From NCBI GenBank assembly GCA_015698045.1, contig BLAL01000242.1:687001-751000 (forward strand): a stretch of 64,000 nucleotides of DNA. Reading direction: 5' to 3'. Shown here piece after piece: positions 1 through 11,909 of the stretch. The notes under the pieces were generated by a model that was given only the letters and a program-made list of their open reading frames with translations, did no database searches and was not told where the DNA came from. The translations under genes were made by a program, and so were the position numbers. The DNA is from Rhizophagus clarus. Its lineage: Eukaryota; Glomeromycota; Glomeromycetes; Glomerales; Glomeraceae. Within the stretch, counting starts at the first letter, position 1, and each line of letters starts with the position of its first letter.

Positions 1-276
1 GAAATAAAATAAAAAGAATAGCAAACAATATTGAATTTAATACCGCGTGATATGGTATGTATTCAACACCGGTGTGAAATTACGATTTTGTATTTCGAAG
101 AGGCGATTGTCCATTTGTTTGATAAATAAAGAAACATTAAAGCATGCAAGTGCATTTCTTGGTATTTATTAACCATAAAAGGGAAGATTTTATTCTCTGA
201 ATTAATAATTACTAGAAATTTAACAATTATCTCTCGATTTATTTTTATATTTTTGAGCAACTAATTGTAATTTAGA
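1..276. repeat. Direct repeat, left copy (partner 881-1154)
   Basis: About 275 bp that recur almost unchanged at 881-1154, with a few substitutions and a 3-bp length difference near the end. The left copy begins at or before the window edge. No gene is visible in either copy; the matching 64/65-codon reading frames on the minus strand look like by-products of the duplication. Confidence 0.9.
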
Positions 277-716
277 TCTGCATAGTTATTCAAAGAAATT
301 CAGAGGTTTCAGTTTATGAAGTTGGATTTCCTATGCACTAATTGTTACATGTATAAATACTCATAGCGCAGTAATTAAATGATATTTGAAACTATTTATT
401 TTATTATTATCAAATTTTGTATAAAAAATACAAATTACAGTAATACAATCTGTGTTTGGCGCTCTTTGCCACGTGGGTACTTTTATAACAGAGAAAATTG
501 AAGATCGTCATTGTCAACAATGATGCAAATAATATTAATTGAAAGAAAAAGTTAATCCGTGCATTTAACAATATACAAAAAAAATCCATTGATGTACTCC
601 GTCATTCCAAAGAAGATTTAGATGATAAAAAATAATGATCTATAAACAGTGACAGTATATTTATAATTCTTTGAGGGGGGACGGTAGAACCACGTGATCA
701 TAGTAAAATTACTTGT

Positions 717-833
717 CACCGGTCCGGGTGTATTTTAAAATTCAACTTTCCGTCCCGTACCCGGATTCCGGGCCGCGTCCGGGCCGGGTTTTGAGCCCGG
801 ACCCGGCCCGTTGCAGGCCTCTACCAAAGAGCC
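717..833. mobile_element. GC-rich right end of a hAT-like MITE, left end not found
   Basis: A sharply GC-rich block of CCGGG/CCCGG motifs in AT-rich surroundings. It ends in GGCCTCTA, which on the other strand reads TAGAGGCC, the kind of terminus (TAG...) seen on the complete hAT-like elements in this window. The 8 bp after it would be ccaaagag. I found no matching left terminus or target duplication, so it is probably a truncated copy. Confidence 0.4.
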
Positions 834-880
834 AAAGAATACTAATTTTAAAAATTATAAAAGCCAAATGAGTCATTTAA

Positions 881-1154
881 GAAATAAAATAAAAAGAATA
901 GCAAACAATAATGAATTTAATACCACGTGATATGGTATGTATTCAACACCGGTGTGAAATTACGATTTTGTATTTCGAAGATGCGATTGTCCATTTGTTT
1001 GATAAATAAAGAAACATTAAAGCATGCAAGTGCATTTCTTGGTATTTATTAACCATAAAAGGGAAGATTTTATTCTCTGAATTAATTACTAGAAATTTAA
1101 CAATTATCTTTCGATTTATTTTTATATTTTTGAGCAACTAATTGTAATTTAGAT
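881..1154. repeat. Direct repeat, right copy (partner 1-276)
   Basis: Second copy of the 275-bp repeat starting at position 1, 880 bp downstream. The 600 bp between the copies hold the GC-rich MITE end and otherwise nothing recognisable. Confidence 0.9.
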
Positions 1155-1159
1155 CCATG

Positions 1160-2752
1160 TTTAACAGCAGATTCTTGTAAATTTTAAATTAGAATAATGT
1201 ACATAACACGAAAAAAAAATTAGAAAATTTTTTTTAAATAAATTAAAAACATTGTATAAAAATTGAATAATTAAAAAATTTAAAAAAATCAGATCCGGCT
1301 CTCTTCTTATAGTTTTTAATTCAGTGCTTTGGTTCTTATCTCAAATTTTTGTCTTGGTTTACAAATACTATATTAACAATATATTATTTGTCTTTTTTTT
1401 TTTTTTAAGAAAGTTCCAATAAATTTATTAATAGTTGTTTAACTTTGAATATATATGTCAACCGAAAATAATAAACATATACATATCTGTACAGCAATCA
1501 TTGGGAATTTTTACGGTTCGATAAATAATAGTTATTGTGTCAGTCAGACAAGATCATGCTACTATTATACTAATATTTTATAAAAGTATAATTAAATTTT
1601 GAAAATCTATTAAAATATATATGCAATTGCCAATATATCTAATATTTAGCCATTAATATTTAGCCATTATCAAAAATATCAATTATTTAACCGCCAACAA
1701 AAAATATCGGTCCATCAAAATCAGCATGATCCTAATATACTGACCAATAACAAATGTTTATTTATCTGTTATTTATGCATTAGCTAATTAAGGTGTAGTA
1801 CCATAATACTGTAGGTACTAAAATTTAAATATTAATATTGTATGCAGATTACATAAAATTAAATTATTTGTTGCATACAGTATTTGCAATTTGCATATAC
1901 TTCAAATATACTTCGTGTGATAATTTCAAGTTAAACCTTTTATGAATGAGAATCAACGACATACTAATTTTTTTTAATAAAAACTATAATATTGATTAGT
2001 CAAATGCTTCCTTTTTATGAATACTGTAAATAAAAAAGCATTCCCTTAATTTTTTGGATACATGGTTTGGATCTAACCTTTTTTGTTAATAATATCCGGA
2101 AATGAAAATCACGATCACTTATTGCATATTCTCAAGCCCTAAATAAATGATGAATAAATATTTTGTTATTAAAATTTGAGAAATCTAAAAAAAAAAGAAA
2201 AATAATCATATTCAATAATAAACGCATCTAGACAGTATTACAAAAACGATTGATAATAAAGAAACAACCATATGAAAAAATTTTATGCAAAATTCGTAAT
2301 CATACGATATTTGTTTAGAATTTGTTCGAATTCTATATACAAATTCTGAATAAATGTTGTATGATTAGCCTGTTTGGTACGAAATTAGCACAAACCTTTT
2401 TTATAGGAAGAAATAAAATACTTAGCATGTTTTTAATCGAAAATTTAATTATCGATTTTCGAGCGAAAATATCATTATTATTTTTACAATATTGAGTTGT
2501 AAAATTTGCTAATTGCTGTAAATTTTTTTAAATTTTTCAAATCATATTCTAATTCGCGAGGAATATTATTCAATGTATATGATTTTGCGCTTTAATGTAA
2601 GAAATAGCTTAATACAATCTATGAACACTTAAATATATACAGTACATCACACCTGTTATAAATCTTGCATGATTGAGACAAATATTAAATAAAATATTTT
2701 TGTTTCAGTAAATTTTAATTCAAATAATAAACAATAAACAAATATGCACTAT
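1160..2752. other. Intergenic, nothing recognised
   Basis: AT-rich sequence with homopolymer runs. No coding frame, tRNA or terminal repeat was recognised. A short stretch near 2290-2380 (atacgatatttgtttagaat) recurs near 45650, so part is dispersed repeat. Confidence 0.5.
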
Positions 2753-3401
2753 CCCTATAAAAAATAAGTGTCCGGATAATGTCCAGAAAATGTCTGGAAA
2801 AATTTTCTAAAATATTGTCCAGAAATTCTGGACACTGTGTGTCCGGAAACTGTTCCGAAAACACTGCATTTTCGGGATATTAGGAATTTGTCCTGAAATT
2901 GTCCGGAAATGTATTTTCGTAAAATTTTGCCACAAAAGATAATCAATGGATAGATGATCATCATTATTCCTTAACCCAAAATTTTTATATCATAGATATA
3001 TAGTATTTTTGCCTGCTCTGCAATTTTAATTAGTACGACAGAAAAGATTTTGAATGTCAGTTTTGTGCTTTTTGCATTTTTTTACAAAATTAATTTATCC
3101 TTTTTTGGAAATAGTATCCAGAATTTGTCCTGAACTTTTTCATGTCCGGAATTTGTCTATCTGGTTTTTTTACTATGTCCAGAATTTGTCCAGGTTTAAC
3201 TGTCCGAAATTTGTCCAAAATTTTATACCGAACAAATACTGAACGAATTCTGGACAAAGTTAGGACATGTCAAAATTTTAAGTATCAGAAGTGTATCAGA
3301 CATGTACCAAAAAGTGGACATTTTCCGGACACATCAGATTTATTCCGGACATTTTCCAGACATTTTTGATAACATTTTCCGGACATTTATTTTTTATAGG
3401 G
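2753..3401. mobile_element. MITE with CCCTATAAAAAATAA terminal inverted repeats
   Basis: Left end CCCTATAAAAAATAAGTGTC and right end its near-exact inverse, flanked by TAT on both sides (2750-2752 and 3402-3404), which fits a TA/TAT target duplication. The interior is full of TGTCCGGA/TCCGGACA-type motifs on both arms, so each half can fold on the other. The open reading frames inside only read through these repeats; no transposase is visible. A related family with the same ends is at 15372-15852. Confidence 0.75.
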
Positions 3402-3524
3402 TATATTTTAATTCGAATAATGACAATAAACAAATATGTTAGTGTTAATTGAGAGAAAAATAGAACATATTGTAATACTCAGAATAACATTTATAATAAG
3501 CTTGACGAATTTATAACATTCTCT

Positions 3525-3899
3525 ATGTCTTCAAAGAATTACGAATCAAACCGCCGTATTAACTTAAGCAATGATAACAGCAGAAAGAGAACTAGAAGAA
3601 AATTATCGTGCTCAGATTGTAAAGATACAACCGACTGTGTTAAATTACTTTCTAATAAAGTAACCAGAGTTGAAGAAATTATTAATAATTTTAAGAATCG
3701 AGACCGTCTAAGGAAGAAACCTGAATTGTCCATATTCAATGCAAAATTTACATTGAATAACCTTCCTTATGACTTAGAATATGATTTGTCAAATTTCTCC
3801 TTAGAGTACTTATTAACATTGGCAAAATTTACTACTCAAGGATATGATAATAATATTATCGGCAGTAGCAATTCTTCCGATAAAAATGAAGAAAAATGA
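3525..3899 (+). CDS. Small CxDCK-family protein, copy 1 (unrecognised)
   Basis: A 124-aa protein I do not recognise from any named family. Basic N-terminus (residues 10-27). Cys29, Cys32 and Cys38 sit in a CSDCKDTTDC motif that could bind a metal, although a fourth ligand is not obvious. A charged, possibly coiled-coil stretch follows at about 44-66. The most conserved block is at 68-105 (SIFNAKFTLNNLPYDLEYDL, then SNFSLEYLLTLAKFTTQ). The tail is rich in Asn and Ser. The start Met aligns with that of the copy at 16740, which also begins MSSKN. No signal peptide or membrane segment. Conservation of the same blocks in eight further copies is the main evidence that it is real. Confidence 0.7.
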   Translation: MSSKNYESNRRINLSNDNSRKRTRRKLSCSDCKDTTDCVKLLSNKVTRVEEIINNFKNRDRLRKKPELSIFNAKFTLNNLPYDLEYDLSNFSLEYLLTLAKFTTQGYDNNIIGSSNSSDKNEEK

Positions 3900-4203
3900 T
3901 GTTTGTATCAATCTTCAAATTTTTCTCAACAAATTAAGATAAAGTGGTATTATGAAACTTTATGAACCAAAAAATTGAAAATTGTACGATTTACTATGGC
4001 AATTATGTATAAATGAAACCGACTTACATCACACAACTACCTGTGTATTATTTATATTCCTTCATTTGCTCCCGCATCCTGTAAACAATAAACTCCGATA
4101 ATTGGGTCTAGTTCATCCATTTCGACTGGCAAAATCGTTTGAATATAGAAGGAACAACTTCGTAAACATCCAATCAGAAAAAAGAGATAATTTAAACTCT
4201 ATG

Positions 4204-5200
4204 TATCTCATATACATGGGCGAATTAAAATCACGCAATGCCGAATTATTACGGCGGTATAATTATTACTCTGCCGTAATTTCGAAATGAATTAAGTCGC
4301 CGTAATGTCGAATCACGAGTTGTAGAATTTTTTTTTATTTCTTACGTCGATAAATGATAATCATCTTGATATCAGCTTGTTAGCATATGTACCTCAGTTA
4401 GAAATCTTTTTTTTTTTTTGATATATATATATATATATATATATACACATTATATGTAATGTATTTTTATATCGAATAAGCTGTATATTACGTTGGGTAA
4501 TTTCAAAAATTAAATTTTGTAATAATTATGTATTTTTCTTATTCCTTTAACTTCATTGAATTGAGTGAGAATCGGTCACTTTTATTATAGAAACACAAAC
4601 ACAAACACAAAACTGTAAATTAAAATTGGAAGAGAAAATTATCTTTAAAAAAAAAGAATAGTAATTCAGCTACTAGAACATCAGTTGTAAAATTATGAAT
4701 AGTTTCCTTAAAATAAATAAAAGAATCAAAATGAACGTCAACTAACGTTTCTAAATCTTAAAATGATATCAACAATCTTATCGAATCTACCCAACTATTT
4801 ATTCCAAAGGTTGTTCCAAAAGTTCGCTAAAAGACAAGAAAAATGGATAAATAAATAAATATATATACAGTATATAGGACGGTAACTAAAGTTTCTAAAC
4901 GAGACCGCAAACCTATTCTATTCCGACTATTCCGAGGTATCATTGTTTATTTTTTTATTTATTTACTTATTTTTCTTTTTTAAAAAAAAATAAATAGCTA
5001 TAAAATTACCGAACTAATCGGTAGTTAATTTTCTATTATAATGTATGCAATCATAATGTCAAGTTTATGCGTCTCATTGACCACGACAATTGGAATTATG
5101 GCAACTCGGCATTACGGTGGCGTAATTCATTTCAACATGGCTACTTCGGTGTAATATATTACATCGCCGAATTGCCGTAATATCAGGGGTATATCTCGTA
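4204..5200. mobile_element. Candidate element with long imperfect inverted ends
   Basis: About 110 bp near 4204-4320 is the imperfect inverse of about 110 bp near 5075-5200. Shared words are gaaatgaatta, cgccgtaatg/cattacggtggcg and repeated TTACGGCG. The ends read ATATACATGGG and CAGGGGTATAT, each followed or preceded by ctc, which could be a 3-bp target duplication. The interior holds a (TA)n run near 4422-4445 and no coding frame. Consistent with a PIF/Harbinger-like nonautonomous element, but the boundaries are approximate. Confidence 0.45.
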
Positions 5201-5631
5201 TTGTATAAGATATTTTGTTTTGTACAAAGTTATTAAATTTGAAAACTGATCAAATTTTTTTTATTACTGCATATCATACTTTTTTTAATTTGAAGATATA
5301 CTAAATTACGTTAAAATGTAAGCAAATAAATATTTATTTTCAAAAAAATAAAATTATATTTGATTTATTATGATATTTAAAACATATTGTATATGTCATT
5401 GGTGAAATGAACCTGTCGACAAAATTTTTGTCGGTGAAACATTTGTCAGTGATTGTGTAATTATCAATGAATCCCCCTATAATTACGAGTGAATCTTTTA
5501 GATATCACATCACCCACTTAGTAACGGTATAAATTGAGCGCTGCATGATTTAGCGATCTCTAGTAGATTTTGTCAAGTTAGTGGAGTTTACATTTTGATA
5601 ACAATCGGTAGATGATCATTTCAAATAGATT

Positions 5632-6050
5632 AATCCATTTCACCCTGGATCTGATTCAATATTTTATCCGGATTATCCCATATTTTATCCCAGATTAGTT
5701 CGTTAAACTTCACTAGCATAATTATCACACCTATTCATTAGGAAATTTTTACTTAGTTTGTTACAGGCAATACACAAATATTTTTTTCCAATAAAGAGAG
5801 AGAAAAATATTGTAAAACAGTTAAAGCAGTTTAAAGAATCTAAAAAAAAAAAGTTGTTTAAAAGCTATTAAATTTTATTAATTTTAATTTAATAAAGAAA
5901 TTGTTAGTATGTCAAAATTTTCGATGTGATAACTACACTCCGTGAATTTAATCTGGGATAAATATGTGATAAACTAGGATAAAATATAGATCAGATCCGG
6001 GATAAAATAAATGATAAAATATAGGACAGATCTGGGATAAAATATAGATT
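5632..6050. mobile_element. Inverted-repeat segment, probable MITE
   Basis: The left arm (about 5632-5700) contains TTTATCC-GGATTATCCCATA and ATCCCAGATT; the right arm (about 5946-6050) contains AATCTGGGATAAA, GGATAAAATATAGATC and repeats of it. The arms can pair. The matching part of duplication A near 23840 lacks this sequence, which suggests an insertion after the duplication. Confidence 0.45.
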
Positions 6051-6203
6051 ATCTCGCCCCATAATTCGCCAAATTTATTGTGCAAATTATTTCACGTGAT
6101 ATCATAAATTTGTAATTATGCCGGCATCATAAATTTAGCCTGCATTAAATTTAAATGACTAAACCAGACCATTTTCTAGTACCGATTTAAACGGTTGTCA
6201 ATC

Positions 6204-6440
6204 TATATATTCGTTTAGACAATGATAATAATGCATGCAAGATAAAAAAAAAGGAAAACCTCCAATGATTGCTCTGATTACAAAGAAATGAGCGATTCTG
6301 TCAAACTTTTTTCCAGTAAATTAGATAAAATAGGAGAAGATATTGAAAATTTTTATAAAATCCCACAAAAAAGTACAAAAATAATCAATTTTCTATCTTA
6401 AATGCAAAAATTACTTTAATCAGTGTCTTGCGAGCGTGGT
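6204..6440 (+). pseudogene. CxDCK-family pseudogene, copy 2
   Basis: DNA similar to the gene at 16740: the aatgataataatgcatgcaa stretch, the Lys-rich region, the Cys/DCK region, the coiled-coil region and the FNAK block are recognisable in order. Frameshifts and stops break the frame and the EYDLSNFSLEYL block is lost. No intact start is seen. Closest partner is copy 8 at 24425-24760 in the other half of segmental duplication A. Confidence 0.7.
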
Positions 6441-7000
6441 GATAGTATTAAAAAGAAAATTTTTTATAAAGGTCACATAAAGCCTCTCCACCCTCTCAGA
6501 TATTTGAACAATTAAAATTTATCTAACTTTAAAACTAACAATAATAAACTTTTGTTATTGCTTAAACAGTCTTAAAATCCTTTAAAATACGATATAAAAA
6601 ATAAACAAATAAATCATACCAAGTTTAGTCCATAGTCCTAAACCTTTACAATTTCTTATAATTTCTTTGCATAATAGTGAGCGTTAGAAAGTAAAAAAAA
6701 AAAATAATTATTTATTGTGTCTAATATGCAAAAAGCATGAAATTTTTGGTTGTACCATAAACCCATTATTAACCTTAAAAACCCATTGTTGACTTTCGCG
6801 TTGTTTATGTATTTATGGGACGTATTTTATTATTTCAAAAGCAAAAATCGTTTTTTTATCAGATGATCATGTAACAGGCAATACAATTTGAATCAGGGTT
6901 GTGAAACAGATGTCACTTTTTTTTCCATCTTCTTTGTTAAATTCTATAAATCCTTAATTCAGGCCGATTTCGCAGATCCGCGCATATGAAAATTCGGGTT
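6440..7000. repeat. Dispersed segment, copy also at 14276-14850
   Basis: Starts with gatagtattaaaaagaaa, continues with ggtcacataaagcctctcca and ends near the aggccgatttcgcagatccg stretch. The same series of blocks recurs at 14276-14850. No gene is visible in it. Confidence 0.8.
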
Positions 7001-7732
7001 TAAACCCGGGATATCGGGTCAAACCACACTCGGGTCGGGTCGGGTATATCTTCAAAACTCGACCCGACATGATCCTGGTACGCAGATTTCACAATGATAC
7101 ACAAACTTCTCCGAAACCGCCTTTTTACCTGTTCCATTTTATTCTTAATTTTTTTCTACAATGAACGTTTTGTGATGTTCCAAACAAATTAAAATAACAT
7201 AATCACCTCCATTGCTTAATAAAGTGAAATTCTTTCTACATCAATAACGAAAATTTGCATTGCGTAGTGTTGAAACAAAGAACTGTCTTTTTTTATCATA
7301 AAGCCTTCTAGCTATTAATTGAATTTCATATGTCTTAATCCTGTTTGTAAATAATCTATTAAGAGTATATTTGCAAATGAAGGAGAATTCTGTTTCTATG
7401 AATTTTTTTTTTTTTTTTTTTTTTTTTTTGAGAACGAAAGAAATGGAAAAAAAAGTAAAAAGAGATCGATTTGTTTTGTTGGATCAGTAGTCATGTGATA
7501 TGTACTCGAAATTTGAAATTCAATTTCGGATTATCCTAATTTTAAATTTATATCAAAATTGTAAATTAAACTTAGTGTTACGTAAAATCTTACAAATAGA
7601 AATGTGTTTGTAATTAAAGAAAAAAATATTTTTCTACGACATAATTACACTTGAAAATGTAAGGAATAAAAATAAATATTATTCGAGATTTGCTCATGTA
7701 GGTTCGAAAATTAATTATTTTTATCAGAAGGA

Positions 7733-8065
7733 TTATTGCAATTTCGAGTCGTTAAATTTACTAATGTTTGTAGATATTCTAAAGGAAAATTTCTCTAATT
7801 CGCAAGGAACGTTATTTAAGGCTAATTTTGCGTTAAAAATAGAGCATTTTTCAATCTTTCTTCTTGAATATTTTTTATGAAAATCGTTGACAACTTCTTC
7901 TATTCTACCTAATTTATTGGGAAAATAGTTTGATACAATGGTCTGCTTCTTTACAGTCGGGACAATATTTCTGGGGCTTTCTTTTAGATTTCTATTATCG
8001 TTACTCTGATGTATTTTATGAACCTGATATGGGGCTCCGTGTGTTCTCGGTTTATTCATTGGCAT
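7733..8065 (-). pseudogene. CxDCK-family pseudogene, copy 3
   Basis: Reads MPMNKPRTHGAPYQVHKI from 8065, matching MSLNKPRTHGTPYQVHKI of the intact copy at 26153-26518. A 1-nt shift before the Cys motif and a compensating extra C after it put the CPDCK stretch out of frame, so the apparent protein lacks the cysteines. Reading returns for GRIEEVVNDF and SIFNAKL. An 11-nt deletion then removes the YDLS codons and shifts the frame again near the C-terminus. An upstream Met would add 27 residues but has no counterpart in the partner, so I place the original start at 8065. Confidence 0.8.
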
Positions 8066-8145
8066 TATTTTTTTTAAAAAAAAGTTGAAGGAAACTAATC
8101 TTATGTAGCTTAAACAAAATAAAAGAAAATATTTAATGTGTTTCA

Positions 8146-10390
8146 CATGATTATTTCAAAGTTCTATAATTAACGAATACCAATAAGAAAATGCATTTAC
8201 ATATACTATACAGTAATACAGTATTTATAGTTAATATTCCTTTATTTATCATCGTTCAATTAAGACTTATGTATACTTTACAATTAGGAAAATTATATTC
8301 TTCGAATTACTTAGGGAAACTCAGCCGAGTTTTCATTCAAACCAGATACAAACATGTCAATAATTAAAGAGTAACAAGTACGTACAATTTATCTAAAAAC
8401 GTGACAAAATGAATACTTGGGGTTTGATACAAAAATAAACAATTATTGTCTTACCATAGATAAGTTCTATTAAAGTCTTATCTCTTGATCTTGATGTTTC
8501 ATAAGCAAGTAATTTTAACATGCAGACTGATAATGATAATCATTACTTAATTAATTCCATTTTTTACTTTTTAGTTATACTTTCTTATATTAGATAAAAA
8601 ATTATATTTAATCCGTGTTTACAAATGTACTACAAATTGTAACGCGAATTAAATTAGTTTACGTGTTACACTTGTTGATCCATTACTTTTACAAACAAGA
8701 ACAAGAGAATGTTTGTGGTGGTGGATAGATATCTCCAACGAAACTGTATCGAAACTTTTTTAATAATAGTGGACTAACGAATCAAGAATTAGAATGTCGA
8801 AACATTTTTTTAACACAGTATTGCAAAAGAAAATAAGAGTTGTTAAATTGAAAAAAATTTCTCGTCTAATAAAATCAAAAATGAACTTTCTTAATGTAAA
8901 TAATAAACGACACAATGCTAGACTATTCCTCCTCTATTTTCTTAAGAGTAAACATTTTTAAATGCCCCCTTTAGATTCGATTATAATTTTCCGGAATTTT
9001 CAAAATTATTATTATATATGTTTGTTTATTGTAACCCTCCTCCCCAAACTTTTCATAAAATTCGGACATTAAACAAACAATTAAATTGGAACAGCCTTAT
9101 TTAACAACGAAAACAGATAAAAAAAAAAAAATCTAAATTTATCTGATTTATATTGGTAATCAATTTCATCTTACATTAGTACATATAAGTCTATGTTTAG
9201 AATCATAATGTATTTCCAATTTTGTTAAAATAGGTAACCATTTTTTTTTTTTTGATTCCAAGTACTCACTTATTTTTATTGAAGTATTTATTTCGTAATA
9301 CAAATAAAACAAATCAATAGTAATGTACTACAAATAAGGTGGCGTCAAAAATAGATTTTGGGGATAATTTTATGTATGGTGAGTTATTTGAGTCTTTTTA
9401 TTGAAATTTTATTGCGTTGATCTTTCTTAGTTATGGCATTGAATTATATAACTTTCAGTTCGGGCTGAAAATAAAACTTTTAAACTATTTTGGTTTATAA
9501 TATTTAAAATGATATCCGATTGGAGATTATTTCCTATATGATTAAAATGAATGTTTGTTTATTCGTTTATTATTTCGTATACATGTAAATTACCAATCGC
9601 ATAATGGTAAAATTTTTTTTTTTTCTTGAAATATTTTAGACAATAAAGTATATTGTAGTAATTTCATAGAGAGTTAACCGATGAAAGTTTTTCCGAAAGG
9701 AGTGAAATTACTTAAAGTAGTTGATCATAGTATATCTTTCTCTTTTAAGTAAGTGATTTACAATATAAATTTTATAGTAAAAACTTTTAAATGGTTCCAA
9801 TTATTTTTCATTGTTACATAAATTAAAATTTACCCCAAATTTTTATGACGAACAGAAAATAATGCCAAATAATACTATGATGATATATATATATATATCA
9901 ATTTTATAGTATGCTCTTTCAAATTATAACAAATTTAAGTAATGATTATTGGTTAATCTTTTAAATAGACAATCATTTAAAAGATGATTTCAAAAAAAAA
10001 ATTACGCCAAGTATAAGTATTAAAAATGTGCTTACAATTTATGTAAAAAATTGGTCACAAATAATATGAATAAACCATTGTCAATTAATAATCTCAAAAA
10101 ACGGAAAAAGTATTTTTTTTTTAATGTTGAGCATCTACTAATACATTTTCTTCTGTCTAAATGACTAATTCTGTAATATAAATTACATTCTCTTTATAAA
10201 TAAATAGTAGTTAAAGTGAATAATAAAGTTAGTATCTCCATTATTTAATTATCTAAAATCGGAATTGTCGAAAATAAAAAATATATTAAAAAAAAAAATA
10301 TATATATATAATGAAAAAATTACACAAATCTATTTTTATCATCACTTCATAGTTATATTAAAATGATAATAAGTTTAGATCCTACTCTTA
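8146..10390. other. Intergenic, part of duplication A
   Basis: No gene recognised. Homology to 26519-28400 runs through most of this stretch up to about 9700. The remainder is AT-rich with short (AT)n and poly-A/T runs. Confidence 0.5.
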
Positions 10391-10399
10391 CCTTCGTTA

Positions 10400-10700
10400 T
10401 AATATAATTAACAAAAAACGTGCGGGACACCATCATATATTCAAAAAATCCATTTAGACAATAAGATAAAAAATAAGAAAAACTCCAAAGGTTTTTCTGA
10501 TTGTAAAGAGTCGAGCAATTCAGTCAAGCATTTTCTAGTAAAGTTGACAAAATAGAAGAAACGATTAGCAATTTTTATAAACAATCCTTAAAAAGAACAA
10601 TAATGGACAATTATCTATCGTAAATGCAAAATTTACATTAAGTCATGTCCCTTAATAGCAATTATTACAATTCAACATTACAATAATGATGATAATAAAT
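10400..10700 (+). pseudogene. CxDCK-family pseudogene, copy 4
   Basis: Clear nucleotide similarity to the intact gene at 16740-17156: the stretch acgtgcgggacaccatcata, then the Cys motif region (tctgattgtaaagag), the kinase-free coiled-coil region (gttgacaaaatagaagaaac) and the FNAK block (aatgcaaaatttacatt). Several indels shift the frame and the EYDLSNF part is missing. Not expected to make a protein. Confidence 0.7.
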
Positions 10701-11905
10701 ATATTGCTTCTAATGAAACTATCAATAACTAACTAACGAAAGTTACAGTTTACGTTAATGCAAATCGACTCTCAGGCGATTAGAAAAAATAAATGATCTA
10801 TCGCATAATAAATTAATATAGCAATAAAAATAATATAATTTAAGTGTAAGGTCCAATTTCATAACTATTTTTTTTCTATCCATGCTGAATATCAATAGAA
10901 GAATATATTAAATTTTCTTTTTACTTCTTCTTGGATTATATGTGATTCGAGTTGTAGCTCTCCTCAGTCTCTCGTACTTATTCTTTGACCAAATCTTCCA
11001 TTTCTTCTATCATTTTTCCGCAACTTTCTGTTATTTGATGGAATATAACATTAACTTCATGATTGGACCGATATTTTTTTCTAAATAATAGTGCAGGGAT
11101 ATGAATGATAAATAAATAAATAAATACAAAGACATTCACAAACAAAGGATTTAATAATAATAATGTGATGTGCGGATAATTAATTTTTCCTGAGACCTTA
11201 TTTGTTCAGTAAAAATTAATTCGTTTTCACAAACGTAAATGAGAAAATAACGAAAGTTGAAACTTTTAATAAGTTAAAGTTGTCAAAAATATAAAATTTA
11301 TTAAGGTTATGTCATACGGAATGAATAAAATAAATTGACTTATCATAACATAATTTTTCATAATACCAATCTTGTTGCTTCAATGATCTTAATGATTGCT
11401 TGTCTTTTATGCTTTTTAACTTTTTTGAAACTAGGATTAAAGGTTAAAAGCATAGAATCAATTATATATTGTAATATTATCATATTTGTGTTTTATTGGG
11501 AAAAATTTAAAGATTGGTAATTATTTTTTATGTTTAGAATCTTTATTTTGATTTATTTTTGTGAAATGACTATCTCCAAAAAGGAACCGTTTTTGTCTAA
11601 GGGTATTATTTATTTAGTAAATAATTAACTACATTATTGATGCGGGGATCAGTGATCACCAATTTGTTTTTAATATCGTGAAATTGGATGTCGTGTCACA
11701 ACTTAACCAATAAAATCTTAATAAATCTTAAACTATATCTTATAATAAAAACTTAATAGTAGCTTGTGTTTGCGAAAAGGTAAAAAAAAAAAAAAAAAAA
11801 TATTTCCTAAAGTATCGGAAATATCGAAATTTTATGTCTTAATAATATCAAAAACTTTTTTATAATGAAAGTTTTAGATAGAAAGAAAAATAGTGGATAC
11901 CGAGA
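10700..11905. other. Intergenic, nothing recognised
   Basis: AT-rich. The last 200 bp (about 11700-11905) are the inverted counterpart of the 3' flank of copy 7 (about 22100-22320). The small frames at 11335 and 11807 have no homologue here and look fortuitous. Confidence 0.45.
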
Positions 11906-11909
11906 GGTT

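Larger units (their letters stand above)
5480..9700. repeat. Segmental duplication A, left copy (partner about 23700-28400)
   Basis: Blocks recur in the same order and orientation about 18.5 kb downstream: near 5505-5610, 6080-6440 (pseudogene copy 2), 7085-7330, 7733-8560 (copy 3), 8690-8870 and 9470-9670. The two sides differ by many small indels and by whole inserts, for example the GC-rich cgggtcgggt block at about 6985-7078, present here only. Edges are estimated by eye. Confidence 0.8.

Noticed and set aside
63..1137. Paired 64/65-codon minus-strand frames in the direct repeat as a conserved small gene
   Set aside because: They are similar only because the DNA is duplicated. No change pattern favours protein conservation, and a 3-bp indel is the only in-frame hint.
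2755..3369. Small frames on both strands over the TGTCCGG repeats
   Set aside because: They only read through the inverted-repeat interior of a MITE; their translations are repetitive (FSGH, PDT) and mirrored on both strands.
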